Origin: an uncultured Ferrovum sp.
GTDB lineage: Bacteria > Pseudomonadota > Gammaproteobacteria > Burkholderiales > Ferrovaceae
Length of the DNA stretch: 64,000 nucleotides
Reading direction: 5' to 3'
NCBI GenBank assembly: GCA_903909215.1
Contig: CAIVUX010000028.1
Span: forward strand, 60,699 to 124,698
Position 1 is the first letter of the stretch. The number at the start of each line of letters is the position of its first letter. Positions 51,901 through 63,751 of this stretch are shown piece after piece. A program made the translations under genes and the position numbers. The notes beneath the pieces are model-generated. The model saw only the letters and a list, made by a program, of their open reading frames with translations, made no database searches and was not told the origin of the DNA.

Positions 51901-52370
51901 TTGGCGCGCGCTGTGGCCTGCGTTATGTTGCCTTGCGCCAAGGCCTGACCCACATCGCCCATCTCAGCACCGGACAGCACAATCAAACTTCCAGCAGCAG
52001 ACTCAATCCATTGCCGCTCCATGGTGGCTACACCACGATTCTGGTGCGTCAACCAAGCGCGCGATAGCAAATCGCATAACGCCAGGTAACCGGCGTGATT
52101 GCGCGCCAACAGCAACACTCTAAAAGGCTGATCCTCACCTTCTCCCGCCACCCACACATCACAGCCCACAATAGGCTTTACGCCACGCGCACGGGCGGCG
52201 CTGTAAAATTTAATCAGGCCAAATAGGTTATTGAGGTCGGTGATGCCTAAGGCCCCCATGCCGTCTTGCGCCGCGCGCTCAACCACATCGTCAATGCGAA
52301 CGATGCCATCTGTTACCGAAAACTCGGTATGCAGGCGCAGATGAACAAAGGGGGCAGCAGGTTCGGTCAC
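48927..52370 (-). CDS. dnaE: DNA polymerase III alpha subunit
   Basis: The replicative polymerase catalytic subunit, 1147 residues (E. coli 1160). It starts with a PHP domain (VHLRLHTEFSVTDGIVR, residues 9-25, then ITDLNNLFG), has the palm aspartates in PDFDVDFCQDGRD (about 401-403), the GPGRGSGAGSLVAYCLGI motif, and an OB fold with SSTRMQQTRRGRMG-like VASTRMQQTRRGRMG near 990. It follows tadA and guaA on the same strand with a 55 bp gap. Confidence 0.97.
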   Translation of the reverse strand: MTEPAAPFVHLRLHTEFSVTDGIVRIDDVVERAAQDGMGALGITDLNNLFGLIKFYSAARARGVKPIVGCDVWVAGEGEDQPFRVLLLARNHAGYLALCDLLSRAWLTHQNRGVATMERQWIESAAGSLIVLSGAEMGDVGQALAQGNITQATARAKRWVKTFGDAYYLEVQRTGAAGQARWVELTLALASELDIAVVATHPIQFTEPDDFKAHEARICIAGGYLLASPSRPRPFTRDQYFKSRAEMQVLFADVPAALENSIEIAKRCNVELVLGKPRLPDFPTPPGVTLDDYMVQLASQGLTEKLERLYPDVVARDAARPTYQARLEFECNTIIQMGFPGYFLIVSDFINWAKHNGVPVGPGRGSGAGSLVAYCLGITDLDPLRYDLLFERFLNPERVSMPDFDVDFCQDGRDRVIEYVRQKYGPECVSQIVTFGTMAARAVIRDVGRVLDLPYGFVDQLAKLIPFEIGITLAKAREDEPQLNLRAAEEEEVAEVLALGERLEGVTRNVSMHAGGVLIAPGKLTDFTPLYRPEGSEGVVSQFDKDDVEKVGLVKFDFLGLRTLTILDWAERHVRALTDDPAAKDFSIANIPLDDLATYALFGSGNTTAVFQQESRTAKDLETRLKPDRFEDIIALMALNRPGPLQSGMVDDFINRKQGRGRVDYFHQSLEPILMPTYGVIVYQEQVMQIPQVLAGYSLGSADLLRRAMGKKLPEEMAKQRNQFTDGATARGVSVRVATQLFDLMEKFAEYGFNKSHSAAYALISYQTAWLKTHYTAAFMAATLSGDLDDTDKVATFVEDARRNNLDILPPDVNRSVYRFWPINRTQIRYGLGSVKGVGESAALEIERVRHEGGLYKDLFDFCLRMDKRAVNRRVVDALVKAGAFDFTGIERSTLLASVEDAIDMAEQVARHIHQGALFGSDDSSSAGVSVALTVQPPWTLKEKLTYEKSVLGFYFSGHPFTSHRREVSGFVSRSLADLVPHNETVIACGIVASTRMQQTRRGRMGIVVLDDGTAKVEVAIFSELFDTVRGLIGEDQLLVVEGKASIDNFTQGVRLTADAVYSLPQARDRYARGLHLKMNGQSDALRLSAIMKTAQPGPTPVRVQYSNEQGLCEIELPPTQLSDDLLAQLTSWLTEDNVLVVYGNSH

Positions 52371-52425
52371 AGCAAGGGGTTTGGCAGTTGAAACAGGTTA
52401 GATTTTAACAGATGCAGCAGCGCCA

Positions 52426-54469
<2,044 letters not shown>

Positions 54470-54475
54470 GCGTTG

Positions 54476-55984
<1,509 letters not shown>

Positions 55985-56263
55985 TCAAAGCGCTTTGGCC
56001 TGCTCGGCTCGCGCCCGCCGCTCTGATTTGGGGTCTGCCACACGGGGGCGATAGACTTCTACCCGCTCACCCGCCTTAAGAAGGGTATTCATGGGCCGCA
56101 CACGACCATTAACGCCCACTTTGTTGTGCACCCAGTTAATCTCGGGATGCTGAGCCAAAATGCCCGACAGCGCCAAGGCCTGCTCTAAGGTGCACCCCTC
56201 CTCCACCTCTAGGGTCAACAAGGTTTGAGCATCCGGCAAGGCATAGGCCACCATGACGTTCAT
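55985..56263 (-). CDS. rnfH: RnfH family protein
   Basis: A 92-residue beta-grasp (ubiquitin-like) protein of the RnfH/UPF0125 family: VMVAYALPDAQTLLTLEVEEG, VGVNGRVRP, and GERVEVYRPRVADPKSERR. It overlaps ratA by 4 bp in the conserved smpB/ratA-rnfH arrangement. Biochemical role is unknown. Confidence 0.9.
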   Translation of the reverse strand: MNVMVAYALPDAQTLLTLEVEEGCTLEQALALSGILAQHPEINWVHNKVGVNGRVRPMNTLLKAGERVEVYRPRVADPKSERRARAEQAKAL

Positions 56264-56757
56264 GGCGTTTTGCTGCCATACACAACGGCCGCACGGGTGA
56301 CGAAAGCTTCCACCATGGTGTTGGCAATATGGTGAAACACGGGACCCACCACTTTTTCCAAAAGGCGACTATTGAAAGTCCATTCCAGAGAAAAGACGAT
56401 TTTGCAGGCCTGCTCATCCAAGGCGCTAAAACGAAACTCGCCGCGCAAATGCTTAAATGGCCCTTCTACCAACTGCATCAACACCCATTCTCCGGGGGCA
56501 GTGGTGTTGCTGGTGGTGAATTGCTGGCGCAGGCCGTGATAATTAATGTGCAATGTGGCCACCGTCGGCACCGTTGGGGTCACCGTTGGGGTCAGACCCC
56601 AATTTGGGGTCTGACCCCTAGCTTCACCCCTAACTTCCTTAACCTCAGCGCCGCTGCACCAAGGCAAAAACTCTGGGTAATGGGGAATGCCATCCACCAG
56701 GCGCCACATGCTGATGGCGGAGTAAGGTACTAAAACTGATTTTTCCACACGGGTCAT
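56260..56757 (-). CDS. ratA: RatA/COQ10-type START-domain protein with repeat-derived insertion
   Basis: A 165-residue polyketide-cyclase/START protein: VEKSVLVPYSAISMW, HYPEFLPWCSGAEV, LVEGPFKHLRGEF and the end RAAVVYG match RatA (ribosome association toxin, also seen as the COQ10 ubiquinone-binding family). Compared with E. coli RatA it has about 18 extra residues between GAEVKE and ATLHINYHGL (about 42-66). These are encoded by the GGGGTCTGACCCC palindrome and a tandem 12-bp repeat, which keep the frame open. The insertion lies in a surface loop between strands, so function may be retained. Confidence 0.85.
   Translation of the reverse strand: MTRVEKSVLVPYSAISMWRLVDGIPHYPEFLPWCSGAEVKEVRGEARGQTPNWGLTPTVTPTVPTVATLHINYHGLRQQFTTSNTTAPGEWVLMQLVEGPFKHLRGEFRFSALDEQACKIVFSLEWTFNSRLLEKVVGPVFHHIANTMVEAFVTRAAVVYGSKTP
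56571..56618. repeat. Tandem 12-mer plus 31-nt perfect palindrome inside ratA
   Basis: CCGTTGGGGTCA is repeated in tandem (56571-56582 and 56583-56594). It runs into a 31-nt palindrome (56588-56618) with arms GGGGTCAGACCCCAA and TTGGGGTCTGACCCC around one central base. Each arm is itself nearly palindromic. The core matches the palindrome at 41555-41583. It is translated in frame within ratA. Confidence 0.8.
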
Positions 56758-56808
56758 GAGGGGCTCGATGGGCTAGAATGGCAGGTCATTGCATGAAGAT
56801 ACCGAATT

Positions 56809-57252
56809 ATGAGCATTGTAGACAACCGAAAAGCCTTTCACGACTACTTCATCGAGGAGCGACTCGAGGCGGGCTTATGCCTGGAAGGTTGGGAAGTAAA
56901 GGCCATTCGGGCCGGTCGCGCACAGCTTAAAGAAGCCTATGTGGTGGTGCTCTCAGGCGAATTATGGCTACTGGGGGCGCACATCAGTCCGCTGCCCACA
57001 GCCTCCACCCATATTAACCCCGATCCCACTCGTACCCGCAAATTACTGTTGCATGGGGCTGAAATTGGGCGTTTGGTGGGCCAAGTGGAACGGGCGGGTT
57101 ACACCCTTATCCCCCTTAACCTGCATTACGCGCGCAGCCGCGTAAAAGTAGAGATTGGTCTGGCCAAAGGCAAGAAGCAGCACGACAAACGCGAAAGCGA
57201 AAAAGCGCGCGATTGGTTGCGTGAAAAACAACGCTTGCTGCGTCAGAGTTAA
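56809..57252 (+). CDS. smpB: SsrA-binding protein SmpB
   Basis: SmpB binds the tRNA-like part of tmRNA and brings it to stalled ribosomes. The 147-residue protein has an OB-fold core ([26 protein letters not shown], then [14 protein letters not shown]) and a basic C-terminal tail ([22 protein letters not shown]) that enters the mRNA channel. It is divergent from ratA, a conserved arrangement. Its RNA partner ssrA is at 40.2 kb. Confidence 0.96.
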   Translation: MSIVDNRKAFHDYFIEERLEAGLCLEGWEVKAIRAGRAQLKEAYVVVLSGELWLLGAHISPLPTASTHINPDPTRTRKLLLHGAEIGRLVGQVERAGYTLIPLNLHYARSRVKVEIGLAKGKKQHDKRESEKARDWLREKQRLLRQS

Positions 57253-57256
57253 TTCC

Positions 57257-58462
57257 ATGACCACCCGCAATACCCCCTACTGGCCCATTCTTATCTTAGC
57301 TGCCGCGGTCCTCATGATCACCATGGGGCTGCGCCAAAGCTTAGGGCTCTTCATCGCCCCCATTACACTGAGCACCGGATTGGGTCTTGCGGCCGTGAGT
57401 TTTGCCTTGGCCGTGGGCCAATTCATGTGGGGTGCGTCACAGCCTTTATTTGGATTGCTCTCCGAGCGCATCGGCACCTTCAAGGTTATGACCTTGGGCG
57501 CCCTGCTCATGATGCTGGGGTTGCTATTGGCGCCGTTGTCCACCACCACATGGGCGCTCACACTCACTTTGGGTGTGTTGGTGTCCGCCGGCGCAGGGGC
57601 TGGCAGCTTTGCCATTATGATCGCCGCCGCCAGTCGCGCCCTGCCGCCTGAGCGGCGCGCCTTCGCAGCAGGCTTCATTAACGCCGGAGGTTCCTTCGGA
57701 CAATTTTTATTTGCCCCCATTGCGCAACTTTTAATTAGCGGCATGGGTTGGATGATGGCCTTAATCACCTTTGCAGTAACCGCCGCTTGCACCATTCCAC
57801 TGGCGTTTCGTTTTGTACAACGGGCCACCCCCACCGACACACCCACCTTAAATGATAAATCACGGGCACCCATTACGGACGCTCTGCGCAACCCCAACTA
57901 TCTGTACCTGCATGCCGGTTTTTTCACCTGCGGTTTTCATGTGGCCTTTCTCACCACGCATCTGCCCGGTTACGCCGCTTTCTGTGGCTTCTCACAGGAA
58001 GTATCCGCCATCAGCTTAGGCCTGATTGGCTTTGCCAATATTTTTGGCAGCTTGCTGGCGGGTTATTTGGGGGGGCGCATGCGCATGAAATGGATTTTGG
58101 TGTGGATGTATGGCTTGCGCGCCCTAATGATTGGCGTGTTTTTGTTGTCGCCCAAAACTACTCTGACGTTTTATGTATTTGGTGTGGCCATGGGCATGAC
58201 GTGGCTGGCTACCGTACCGCCCACGGCGGGATTGGTGGGCAAACTCTTTGGCACACGCCACTTGGCCACTTTGTTTGGACTAACGCTGCTCAGTCACCAA
58301 ATTGGCGCCTTCTTTGGTGCTTGGTTAGGTGGCGTGGTGTTCGCGGCCACTGGGCAATATGATGGGCTGTGGGTAGCCGATATGGTGTTGGCGGGATTGG
58401 CCGCGCTGATCAATCTGCCCATTAAAGAAGCGCTACTGCCTGCGCGCATGGCTCGCGTATAA
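57257..58462 (+). CDS. MFS transporter
   Basis: A 401-residue major-facilitator protein with about 12 hydrophobic helices. The ATG at 57257 (MTTRNTPYWPILILA) lies 4 bp after smpB; the longer frame from 57155 only rereads smpB sequence. GLRQSLGLFIAPI and FGLLSERIGTFKVM (the loop 2-3 signature) are visible. It resembles oxalate/formate-type or YbfB-like MFS groups, but the substrate cannot be assigned. cbbY follows by 7 bp. Confidence 0.87.
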   Translation: MTTRNTPYWPILILAAAVLMITMGLRQSLGLFIAPITLSTGLGLAAVSFALAVGQFMWGASQPLFGLLSERIGTFKVMTLGALLMMLGLLLAPLSTTTWALTLTLGVLVSAGAGAGSFAIMIAAASRALPPERRAFAAGFINAGGSFGQFLFAPIAQLLISGMGWMMALITFAVTAACTIPLAFRFVQRATPTDTPTLNDKSRAPITDALRNPNYLYLHAGFFTCGFHVAFLTTHLPGYAAFCGFSQEVSAISLGLIGFANIFGSLLAGYLGGRMRMKWILVWMYGLRALMIGVFLLSPKTTLTFYVFGVAMGMTWLATVPPTAGLVGKLFGTRHLATLFGLTLLSHQIGAFFGAWLGGVVFAATGQYDGLWVADMVLAGLAALINLPIKEALLPARMARV

Positions 58463-58469
58463 TTGCACC

Positions 58470-59180
58470 ATGACAATTAAAGCCATTATTTTTGATGTGG
58501 ACGGCACCTTGGCCGATACCGAGGACGCGCACCGCATCGCCTTCAATAAATCCTTCACAGAAAACAATCTGGATTGGCAGTGGGACAGCATGCTGTATGG
58601 AGATCTGCTTAAAGTTACCGGTGGCAAGGAGCGTATTCGTTATTTTGTAGAAAGTTTTCTACCGGACTTTAAAAAGCCTGCGGATTACGACGCCTTTGTC
58701 AAACATTTGCATGTGATCAAAACGAAACATTACACCGCGATGTTGGCCGAGGGTCTCATTCCTCTGCGACCGGGCATCAAACAATTGATACAGGATTCGC
58801 ATGCCGCCCACATCACATTGGCCCTGGCCACCACCACCTCTCCTGAAAATGTGGCGGCCTTGCTTGAAATGGAGTTAGGGGAAGAGTGGCAAAGCCTGTT
58901 TTCCAGCATCGGGTGTGGCGACATGGTGCCGCACAAAAAACCCGCGCCCGACATTTACAACTGGGTGTTGCAAGATCTAAACCTCGCGCCCAGCGAATGC
59001 ATCGCTTTAGAAGACTCCCACAACGGCTTACTCTCCAGTCTTGCAGCCGGCATCAAAACCATCATTACCACCAACCCTTACACCCGCCATCAAGACTTCA
59101 CTGGAGCGGCGGCAATATTTGAGGACCTAGGCGACCTGGGCGCCTTTTACAAAACAACTGGATTGCCGCTTGCGGCGTAA
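58470..59180 (+). CDS. cbbY: HAD phosphatase CbbY (xylulose-1,5-bisphosphate phosphatase type)
   Basis: A 236-residue HAD hydrolase with nucleophile/acid D9 and D11 in FDVDGTLADTEDAHRIAFN, a cap domain, ATTTSPENV as motif II, and KKPAPDIY plus EDSHNGLLSS as motifs III-IV. CbbY dephosphorylates xylulose-1,5-bisphosphate, a misfire product that inhibits RuBisCO. Its position upstream of cbbQ-cbbO and near cbbM supports this role. The proximity to an MFS gene is probably incidental. Confidence 0.88.
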   Translation: MTIKAIIFDVDGTLADTEDAHRIAFNKSFTENNLDWQWDSMLYGDLLKVTGGKERIRYFVESFLPDFKKPADYDAFVKHLHVIKTKHYTAMLAEGLIPLRPGIKQLIQDSHAAHITLALATTTSPENVAALLEMELGEEWQSLFSSIGCGDMVPHKKPAPDIYNWVLQDLNLAPSECIALEDSHNGLLSSLAAGIKTIITTNPYTRHQDFTGAAAIFEDLGDLGAFYKTTGLPLAA

Positions 59181-59229
59181 TGCAATTCACTATAATAAAC
59201 ACCTCGCCCAACATTATTCTGAGCCCATC

Positions 59230-60045
59230 ATGAACCCTTCATTCGACATTAAACAATACCTCATCAAAAATGAACCTTACTATCAGGCGCAGACCAACGA
59301 AGTGGTGTTGTATGAAGCCGCCTACGCAGCGCGCCTGCCATTAATGTTGAAAGGGCCCACGGGTTGCGGAAAATCGCGCTTTGTTGAGCATATGGCCTGG
59401 AAGCTGGGTAAACCGCTGATTACCGTAGCATGCAACGAGGACATGACCGCTTCCGATCTGGTTGGGCGCTATTTATTAGACGCTAACGGCACGCGATGGC
59501 TGGACGGCCCCTTAACCTTGGCGGCACGCCATGGGGCCATCTGTTATCTGGATGAAGTGGTTGAGGCGCGGCAGGACACTACCGTGGTCATCCATCCACT
59601 CACCGACCACCGACGCACATTGCCACTAGACAAAAAAGGTGAGTTGGTTGCCGCACATCCCGATTTTCAGTTGGTGATTTCCTACAACCCTGGTTATCAA
59701 AGCCTGATGAAAGACCTTAAGCAATCCACCAAGCAGCGTTTTGCCGCCATGGAATTTGACTACCCGACGGCGGACCTGGAAACAGCGATTGTCAGCAAGG
59801 AAGCGGGAACCGATGCCGAAACAGCAGCCCGTCTGGTAAAAATAGCCGAGGTTGCGCGCAACCTTAAAGGCCATGGTCTGGATGAGGGTATTTCCACGCG
59901 CCTCTTGGTGTATGCCGCCACCCTCATTAAGCGAGGCATTGCAGCGCCCGATGCCTGCCGCATGGCGTTGGTGCGCCCCATCACCGACGATGCGGACATC
60001 CGCGATACGCTGGATCACGCCATTGACGCAGTTTTTGTCGAGTAA
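59230..60045 (+). CDS. cbbQ: RuBisCO activase subunit CbbQ (AAA+ ATPase)
   Basis: CbbQ forms the hexameric motor of the CbbQO RuBisCO activase, which removes tight-binding sugar phosphates. The ATG at 59230 gives 271 residues; the upstream frame from 59170 adds unconserved residues. Walker A is KGPTGCGKS (41-49), Walker B is ICYLDEV (104-110), and ISYNPGYQS holds sensor 1. It is followed by cbbO at 5 bp. The MoxR-clade relative NorQ is an alternative name, but the cbb context decides. Confidence 0.94.
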   Translation: MNPSFDIKQYLIKNEPYYQAQTNEVVLYEAAYAARLPLMLKGPTGCGKSRFVEHMAWKLGKPLITVACNEDMTASDLVGRYLLDANGTRWLDGPLTLAARHGAICYLDEVVEARQDTTVVIHPLTDHRRTLPLDKKGELVAAHPDFQLVISYNPGYQSLMKDLKQSTKQRFAAMEFDYPTADLETAIVSKEAGTDAETAARLVKIAEVARNLKGHGLDEGISTRLLVYAATLIKRGIAAPDACRMALVRPITDDADIRDTLDHAIDAVFVE

Positions 60046-60050
60046 ATTCC

Positions 60051-62297
60051 GTGACGGTAACGGCGGAGACGCGCAGAAAACTGTCTTGTAATTTTGCCCG
60101 GGTGCAAAGCGTGTTCGATGATTGTCTAGCGCATGCGCAGATGAAACTGTCAGATTCGGGCGTATCCGCCTACATTGAAGGCGCTGAAACCATCTGCAAG
60201 ATGGGGCGCGGCGAGGAGCCGGTGCTGGTGTTCCTGGAAGAGATGCCGCTCATCGCTTCTCAGATTGGCGAGGATGTCATCGCCGAGGTATTGGAATTTA
60301 CACGCAAGATGGCGCGTACGCCCAATAGCAAAGCTATTCCTGCCTTTCTGCAAACCCTAACGGCCGCCGCACGCCACCTTGAAAGCCGCCAGATGTTCAG
60401 TGAATATCTGCAACTGGTGTGGCAAACCATGGAACAGACCAGTCCCATCGTGCAGGGTATGGGCACGGTGTATGCCAGCGAATGTCTGCCGGGTTTTTTA
60501 AACAGTGTGCCGTTTTTACTCAGCCAGCTCTCGCTGGGGGGGCTGAAAAACTGGGTGACCTACGGCGTTAAGGGTCACCCCAACGACCCCGATCGCCAAC
60601 GCGATTATTTTATGCTGCAATCAGCCGACAGCCGCGCCGTGTTGCAACGCGAACGTCACGGAACACTGATGACGGACCACCAGCATAAGCTCGATTTGTA
60701 CCTGCGCGGCCTGTGGGACCAAGAGGCCATGCTGGTACCCTACTCGCTGGCCTTCGACCATTTGCGCAAACCGATCCCCTACCTGGACGACAATGGCATC
60801 CATTTGCCTGATGTGTATGACGACACGCCTAACGGCATACTGGGAATAAACCGTTACCGCGCCTTGCTGGCGCATGTTTCTGCCCATCAGCGCTGGACCA
60901 CACCCATCATGGCGGATAATTTCAGTCCATTTCAACGCCTCTCCATTGAGGTGTTCGAGGATGCGCGGGTGGAATGGCTGGCCATGCGCGAATATCCTGG
61001 TTTGGGCAAATTATGGCGCGCGTTGCACCCGGTTCCTCAACAGGTAGAACATGAAGAAGGAACCTCTTACATCCGTCACCGTTTAACCATGCTCTCGCGC
61101 GCACTACTTGATCCAGAACACGGCTACACACACCCCACAATACTCAAGTTCGCGGCACAATTTCATTCGTTAATGGCCGCGGGAAGCACCACCACCAACG
61201 CCATGGTCGATCTGGGTGTGCACTTTATTTCAGAATCGCGCCACCCCGGCGACTCCAGTGCCCATGTGTATTTTGATGGCACCGAGATTGACTACCGCGA
61301 CGACAACCGCCTGATGTGGCGCTTCTTCGAAGACGGGGATGAAGAGGTGTACGAGGAACGTCCGCGCAAAACAATGCCGGAAGATGAAGACGAAGAACCC
61401 AGAATGCCGCCACGCCTGTATCCCGAATGGGATTACATGACGCAGCACTACAACCCGGATTGGGTAAGCCTATATGAGCACCTTCACCCAAGCGGCGATG
61501 CGGCGTACATCGACCAGTTGCTGGCCAAGCATAGCGATCTGGCAAAAAAACTCAAAAAAATTATTGACCTGCTTAAACCGCAGCAGAAAGTGCGCGTGCG
61601 CTACCAAGAAGAAGGGTCAGAGCTAGATCTTGATATTGCGCTGCGTTCGCTAATCGATTTTAAGAGCGGCGCGCAGCCCGACCCGCGCATCAATATGAGC
61701 CACAAGAACGATGGCCGCAGTATTGCGGTGTCGCTGTTGCTCGATCTATCCGCATCGCTAGGGGATGTGCCGGAGGGTTGCACACAATCCAAACTGGAGC
61801 TCAGCCAAGAAGGGGTATCGCTAATGGCTTGGGCCGTGGAGCAAATGGGCGATTCATTCGCCATTGGCGGCTTCCATTCCGATACGCGCCACGAAGTGCG
61901 CTACTTTCACTTCAAGGGTTACAGCGAACGCTGGGGCGATGAAGTCAAGGCGCGGCTGGCCACCATGAGTGCCGCGTTTTCCACACGCATGGGGGCCGCC
62001 CTGCGTCACGCCGGGCATTACTTAAGTCACCGACAAGCAGACAAAAAACTGTTGTTGGTGCTAACGGATGGCGAGCCCGCAGATATTGACAGCAAAGACC
62101 CACGTCATCTTATCGAAGACGCCCGCATCGCTGTGCGCGAACTAGAACAGCTGGGCATTTACACCTACTGCATCAATCTCGACCCCAAGGCAGACGCCTA
62201 TGTTGCCAACATTTTTGGCAAACGCTACACCGTCATCGATAATATCCAGCGCTTGCCAGAGCGCCTGCCGCAACTGTTTATGGCGTTGACCAAATAG
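60051..62297 (+). CDS. cbbO: RuBisCO activase subunit CbbO (VWA domain)
   Basis: CbbO is the substrate-recruiting subunit of the CbbQO activase. The 748-residue protein starts at a GTG (60051) and ends with a von Willebrand A domain: MIDAS motif DLSAS near residue 564 and TDGEPADID near 680. An acidic region (about 420-450, rich in Glu/Asp/Arg) separates the N-terminal helical part from the rest. With cbbQ it forms a two-gene unit, followed by a bidirectional terminator facing cbbM. Confidence 0.94.
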   Translation: MTVTAETRRKLSCNFARVQSVFDDCLAHAQMKLSDSGVSAYIEGAETICKMGRGEEPVLVFLEEMPLIASQIGEDVIAEVLEFTRKMARTPNSKAIPAFLQTLTAAARHLESRQMFSEYLQLVWQTMEQTSPIVQGMGTVYASECLPGFLNSVPFLLSQLSLGGLKNWVTYGVKGHPNDPDRQRDYFMLQSADSRAVLQRERHGTLMTDHQHKLDLYLRGLWDQEAMLVPYSLAFDHLRKPIPYLDDNGIHLPDVYDDTPNGILGINRYRALLAHVSAHQRWTTPIMADNFSPFQRLSIEVFEDARVEWLAMREYPGLGKLWRALHPVPQQVEHEEGTSYIRHRLTMLSRALLDPEHGYTHPTILKFAAQFHSLMAAGSTTTNAMVDLGVHFISESRHPGDSSAHVYFDGTEIDYRDDNRLMWRFFEDGDEEVYEERPRKTMPEDEDEEPRMPPRLYPEWDYMTQHYNPDWVSLYEHLHPSGDAAYIDQLLAKHSDLAKKLKKIIDLLKPQQKVRVRYQEEGSELDLDIALRSLIDFKSGAQPDPRINMSHKNDGRSIAVSLLLDLSASLGDVPEGCTQSKLELSQEGVSLMAWAVEQMGDSFAIGGFHSDTRHEVRYFHFKGYSERWGDEVKARLATMSAAFSTRMGAALRHAGHYLSHRQADKKLLLVLTDGEPADIDSKDPRHLIEDARIAVRELEQLGIYTYCINLDPKADAYVANIFGKRYTVIDNIQRLPERLPQLFMALTK

Positions 62298-62313
62298 CGT
62301 TCTATACACGCAT

Positions 62314-62351
62314 AAAAAAAACTCCGCCATTTTTTCTGGCGGAGTTTTTTT
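62314..62351. terminator. Bidirectional terminator between cbbO and cbbM
   Basis: AAAAAAACTCCGCCA pairs with TGGCGGAGTTTTTTT over 15 bp with an 8-nt loop. With the flanking A and T tracts it can stop transcripts from both cbbO and the convergent cbbM. Confidence 0.9.
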
Positions 62352-62371
62352 ATGGTAATGAGACAAACCTG

Positions 62372-63751
62372 TTACTTATGCACGCCCATTTTTTGACGCC
62401 AGCCGGGATATAAGCTATCGGCATCTTTCGGGAATGATTCAAAGGCACGGGCCAACTCTTTATGCTCTTTTGCGTATTCGATGGGGTCGGCTCCCGCTTT
62501 CCAACATTCATACGCCTGACGCAGCGAGATTGCACCAGAGGCCGGGCTGTCGATGTGGCCATAAGCACCCCCGCCTGCGGTGTTGATAACGTTGCCATGA
62601 CCCAGGTTCTCAAAGAAACCGGGCAGACGCAATGCATTCATACCGCCTGAAATAATGGGTGTGGTGGGCTTCATGCCGTACCATTTCTGGAAATAGACCG
62701 GACCTTGACACTCGTCACGCTCAATCATGTAGGCAATATTTTTATCGTCGCCCTCTCCTTCCATCTTGCCATAACCCATAGTGCCCACGTGGATACCAGA
62801 AGCGCCTTGTAAACGGCTCATCTTGGCCAACACAAAGGCGGTATAGCCGCGCTTGGATGAGGGTGATGTGACGGCGCCGTGACCGGCACGGTGGTAATGT
62901 AAATATTGGTTGGGGTACTGACGACGGGCGGTGGTCACCATACCAGGGCCACCCACATAACCATCCACCAAGAAGGCCACCTTATCGGCGTCAGAGCCGA
63001 ATGTTTCCAACGCAAAATCAGCTCGAGCACACATTTCATAATGGTCGTCGGCGGTGATGTTCATGGAGAACAGCTTGGCATCGCCTGTTTCATCCTGGGC
63101 GCGTTTCAACGAGTCATAGACCAATGGCAATACTTTCTTTAATGGACAAAAAACCTGGTTGCCCTGGGGCTCATCATTCTTGATAAAGTCGCCGCCCAAC
63201 CAAAACTGATAGGCGGCATGGGCAAAGGGTTCGGGGCGCAGGCCCAACTTGGGTTTGATGATGGTTCCAGAAATATAACCCCCGTTTACAATGGGGCGAC
63301 CGAGAATACGCCACAGGTCGGAGATGTCCTTGGCAGGACCATCAAACAATTGAAGAGCGCGTTCGGGCACGTAGAAGTCCACCATCTTTCCGTGTTCGAT
63401 GTCGCCCATGCCTTGGTTGTTACCAATCACCAAGGTTAGAAAAGACACCAACATCATGCGGCCATCGGTGACGTTGCGATCGAACAGGTCCAGCGGGTAC
63501 GCAATGCGCATATCTTCCGTGGCTTCATCGATGTAATACACCAGAGCGTCCACGCCCTTGGTGAAGTCATCGGTGGTGCTGACATCCACATTGGTACCGG
63601 TGGAGGACTCAGCGGCGAAATGCGCTGCGGCTTCCAGATAGCCCGCACCGCCCTTCGGCTTCATCTTGTAGGCTACGAGAATATGTTTGCCACCTTTAAT
63701 AAGGTCAGCTTCTTTGAGGCTTAAGTCCGCATAACGATTTGATTGATCCAT
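62372..63751 (-). CDS. cbbM: Form II ribulose-1,5-bisphosphate carboxylase/oxygenase
   Basis: Form II RuBisCO, 459 residues, fixes CO2 onto ribulose bisphosphate. All active-site residues are at the Rhodospirillum rubrum numbering: K166 in KPKLG, carbamylated K191 in [13 protein letters not shown]287 in YHRAGHG and loop-6 K329 in [10 protein letters not shown]. The ribosome site GGGGAG (63758-63763) is strong. Form II has low CO2/O2 specificity, which fits the glycolate-salvage genes elsewhere in the window. No form I genes are seen. Confidence 0.98.
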   Translation of the reverse strand: MDQSNRYADLSLKEADLIKGGKHILVAYKMKPKGGAGYLEAAAHFAAESSTGTNVDVSTTDDFTKGVDALVYYIDEATEDMRIAYPLDLFDRNVTDGRMMLVSFLTLVIGNNQGMGDIEHGKMVDFYVPERALQLFDGPAKDISDLWRILGRPIVNGGYISGTIIKPKLGLRPEPFAHAAYQFWLGGDFIKNDEPQGNQVFCPLKKVLPLVYDSLKRAQDETGDAKLFSMNITADDHYEMCARADFALETFGSDADKVAFLVDGYVGGPGMVTTARRQYPNQYLHYHRAGHGAVTSPSSKRGYTAFVLAKMSRLQGASGIHVGTMGYGKMEGEGDDKNIAYMIERDECQGPVYFQKWYGMKPTTPIISGGMNALRLPGFFENLGHGNVINTAGGGAYGHIDSPASGAISLRQAYECWKAGADPIEYAKEHKELARAFESFPKDADSLYPGWRQKMGVHK

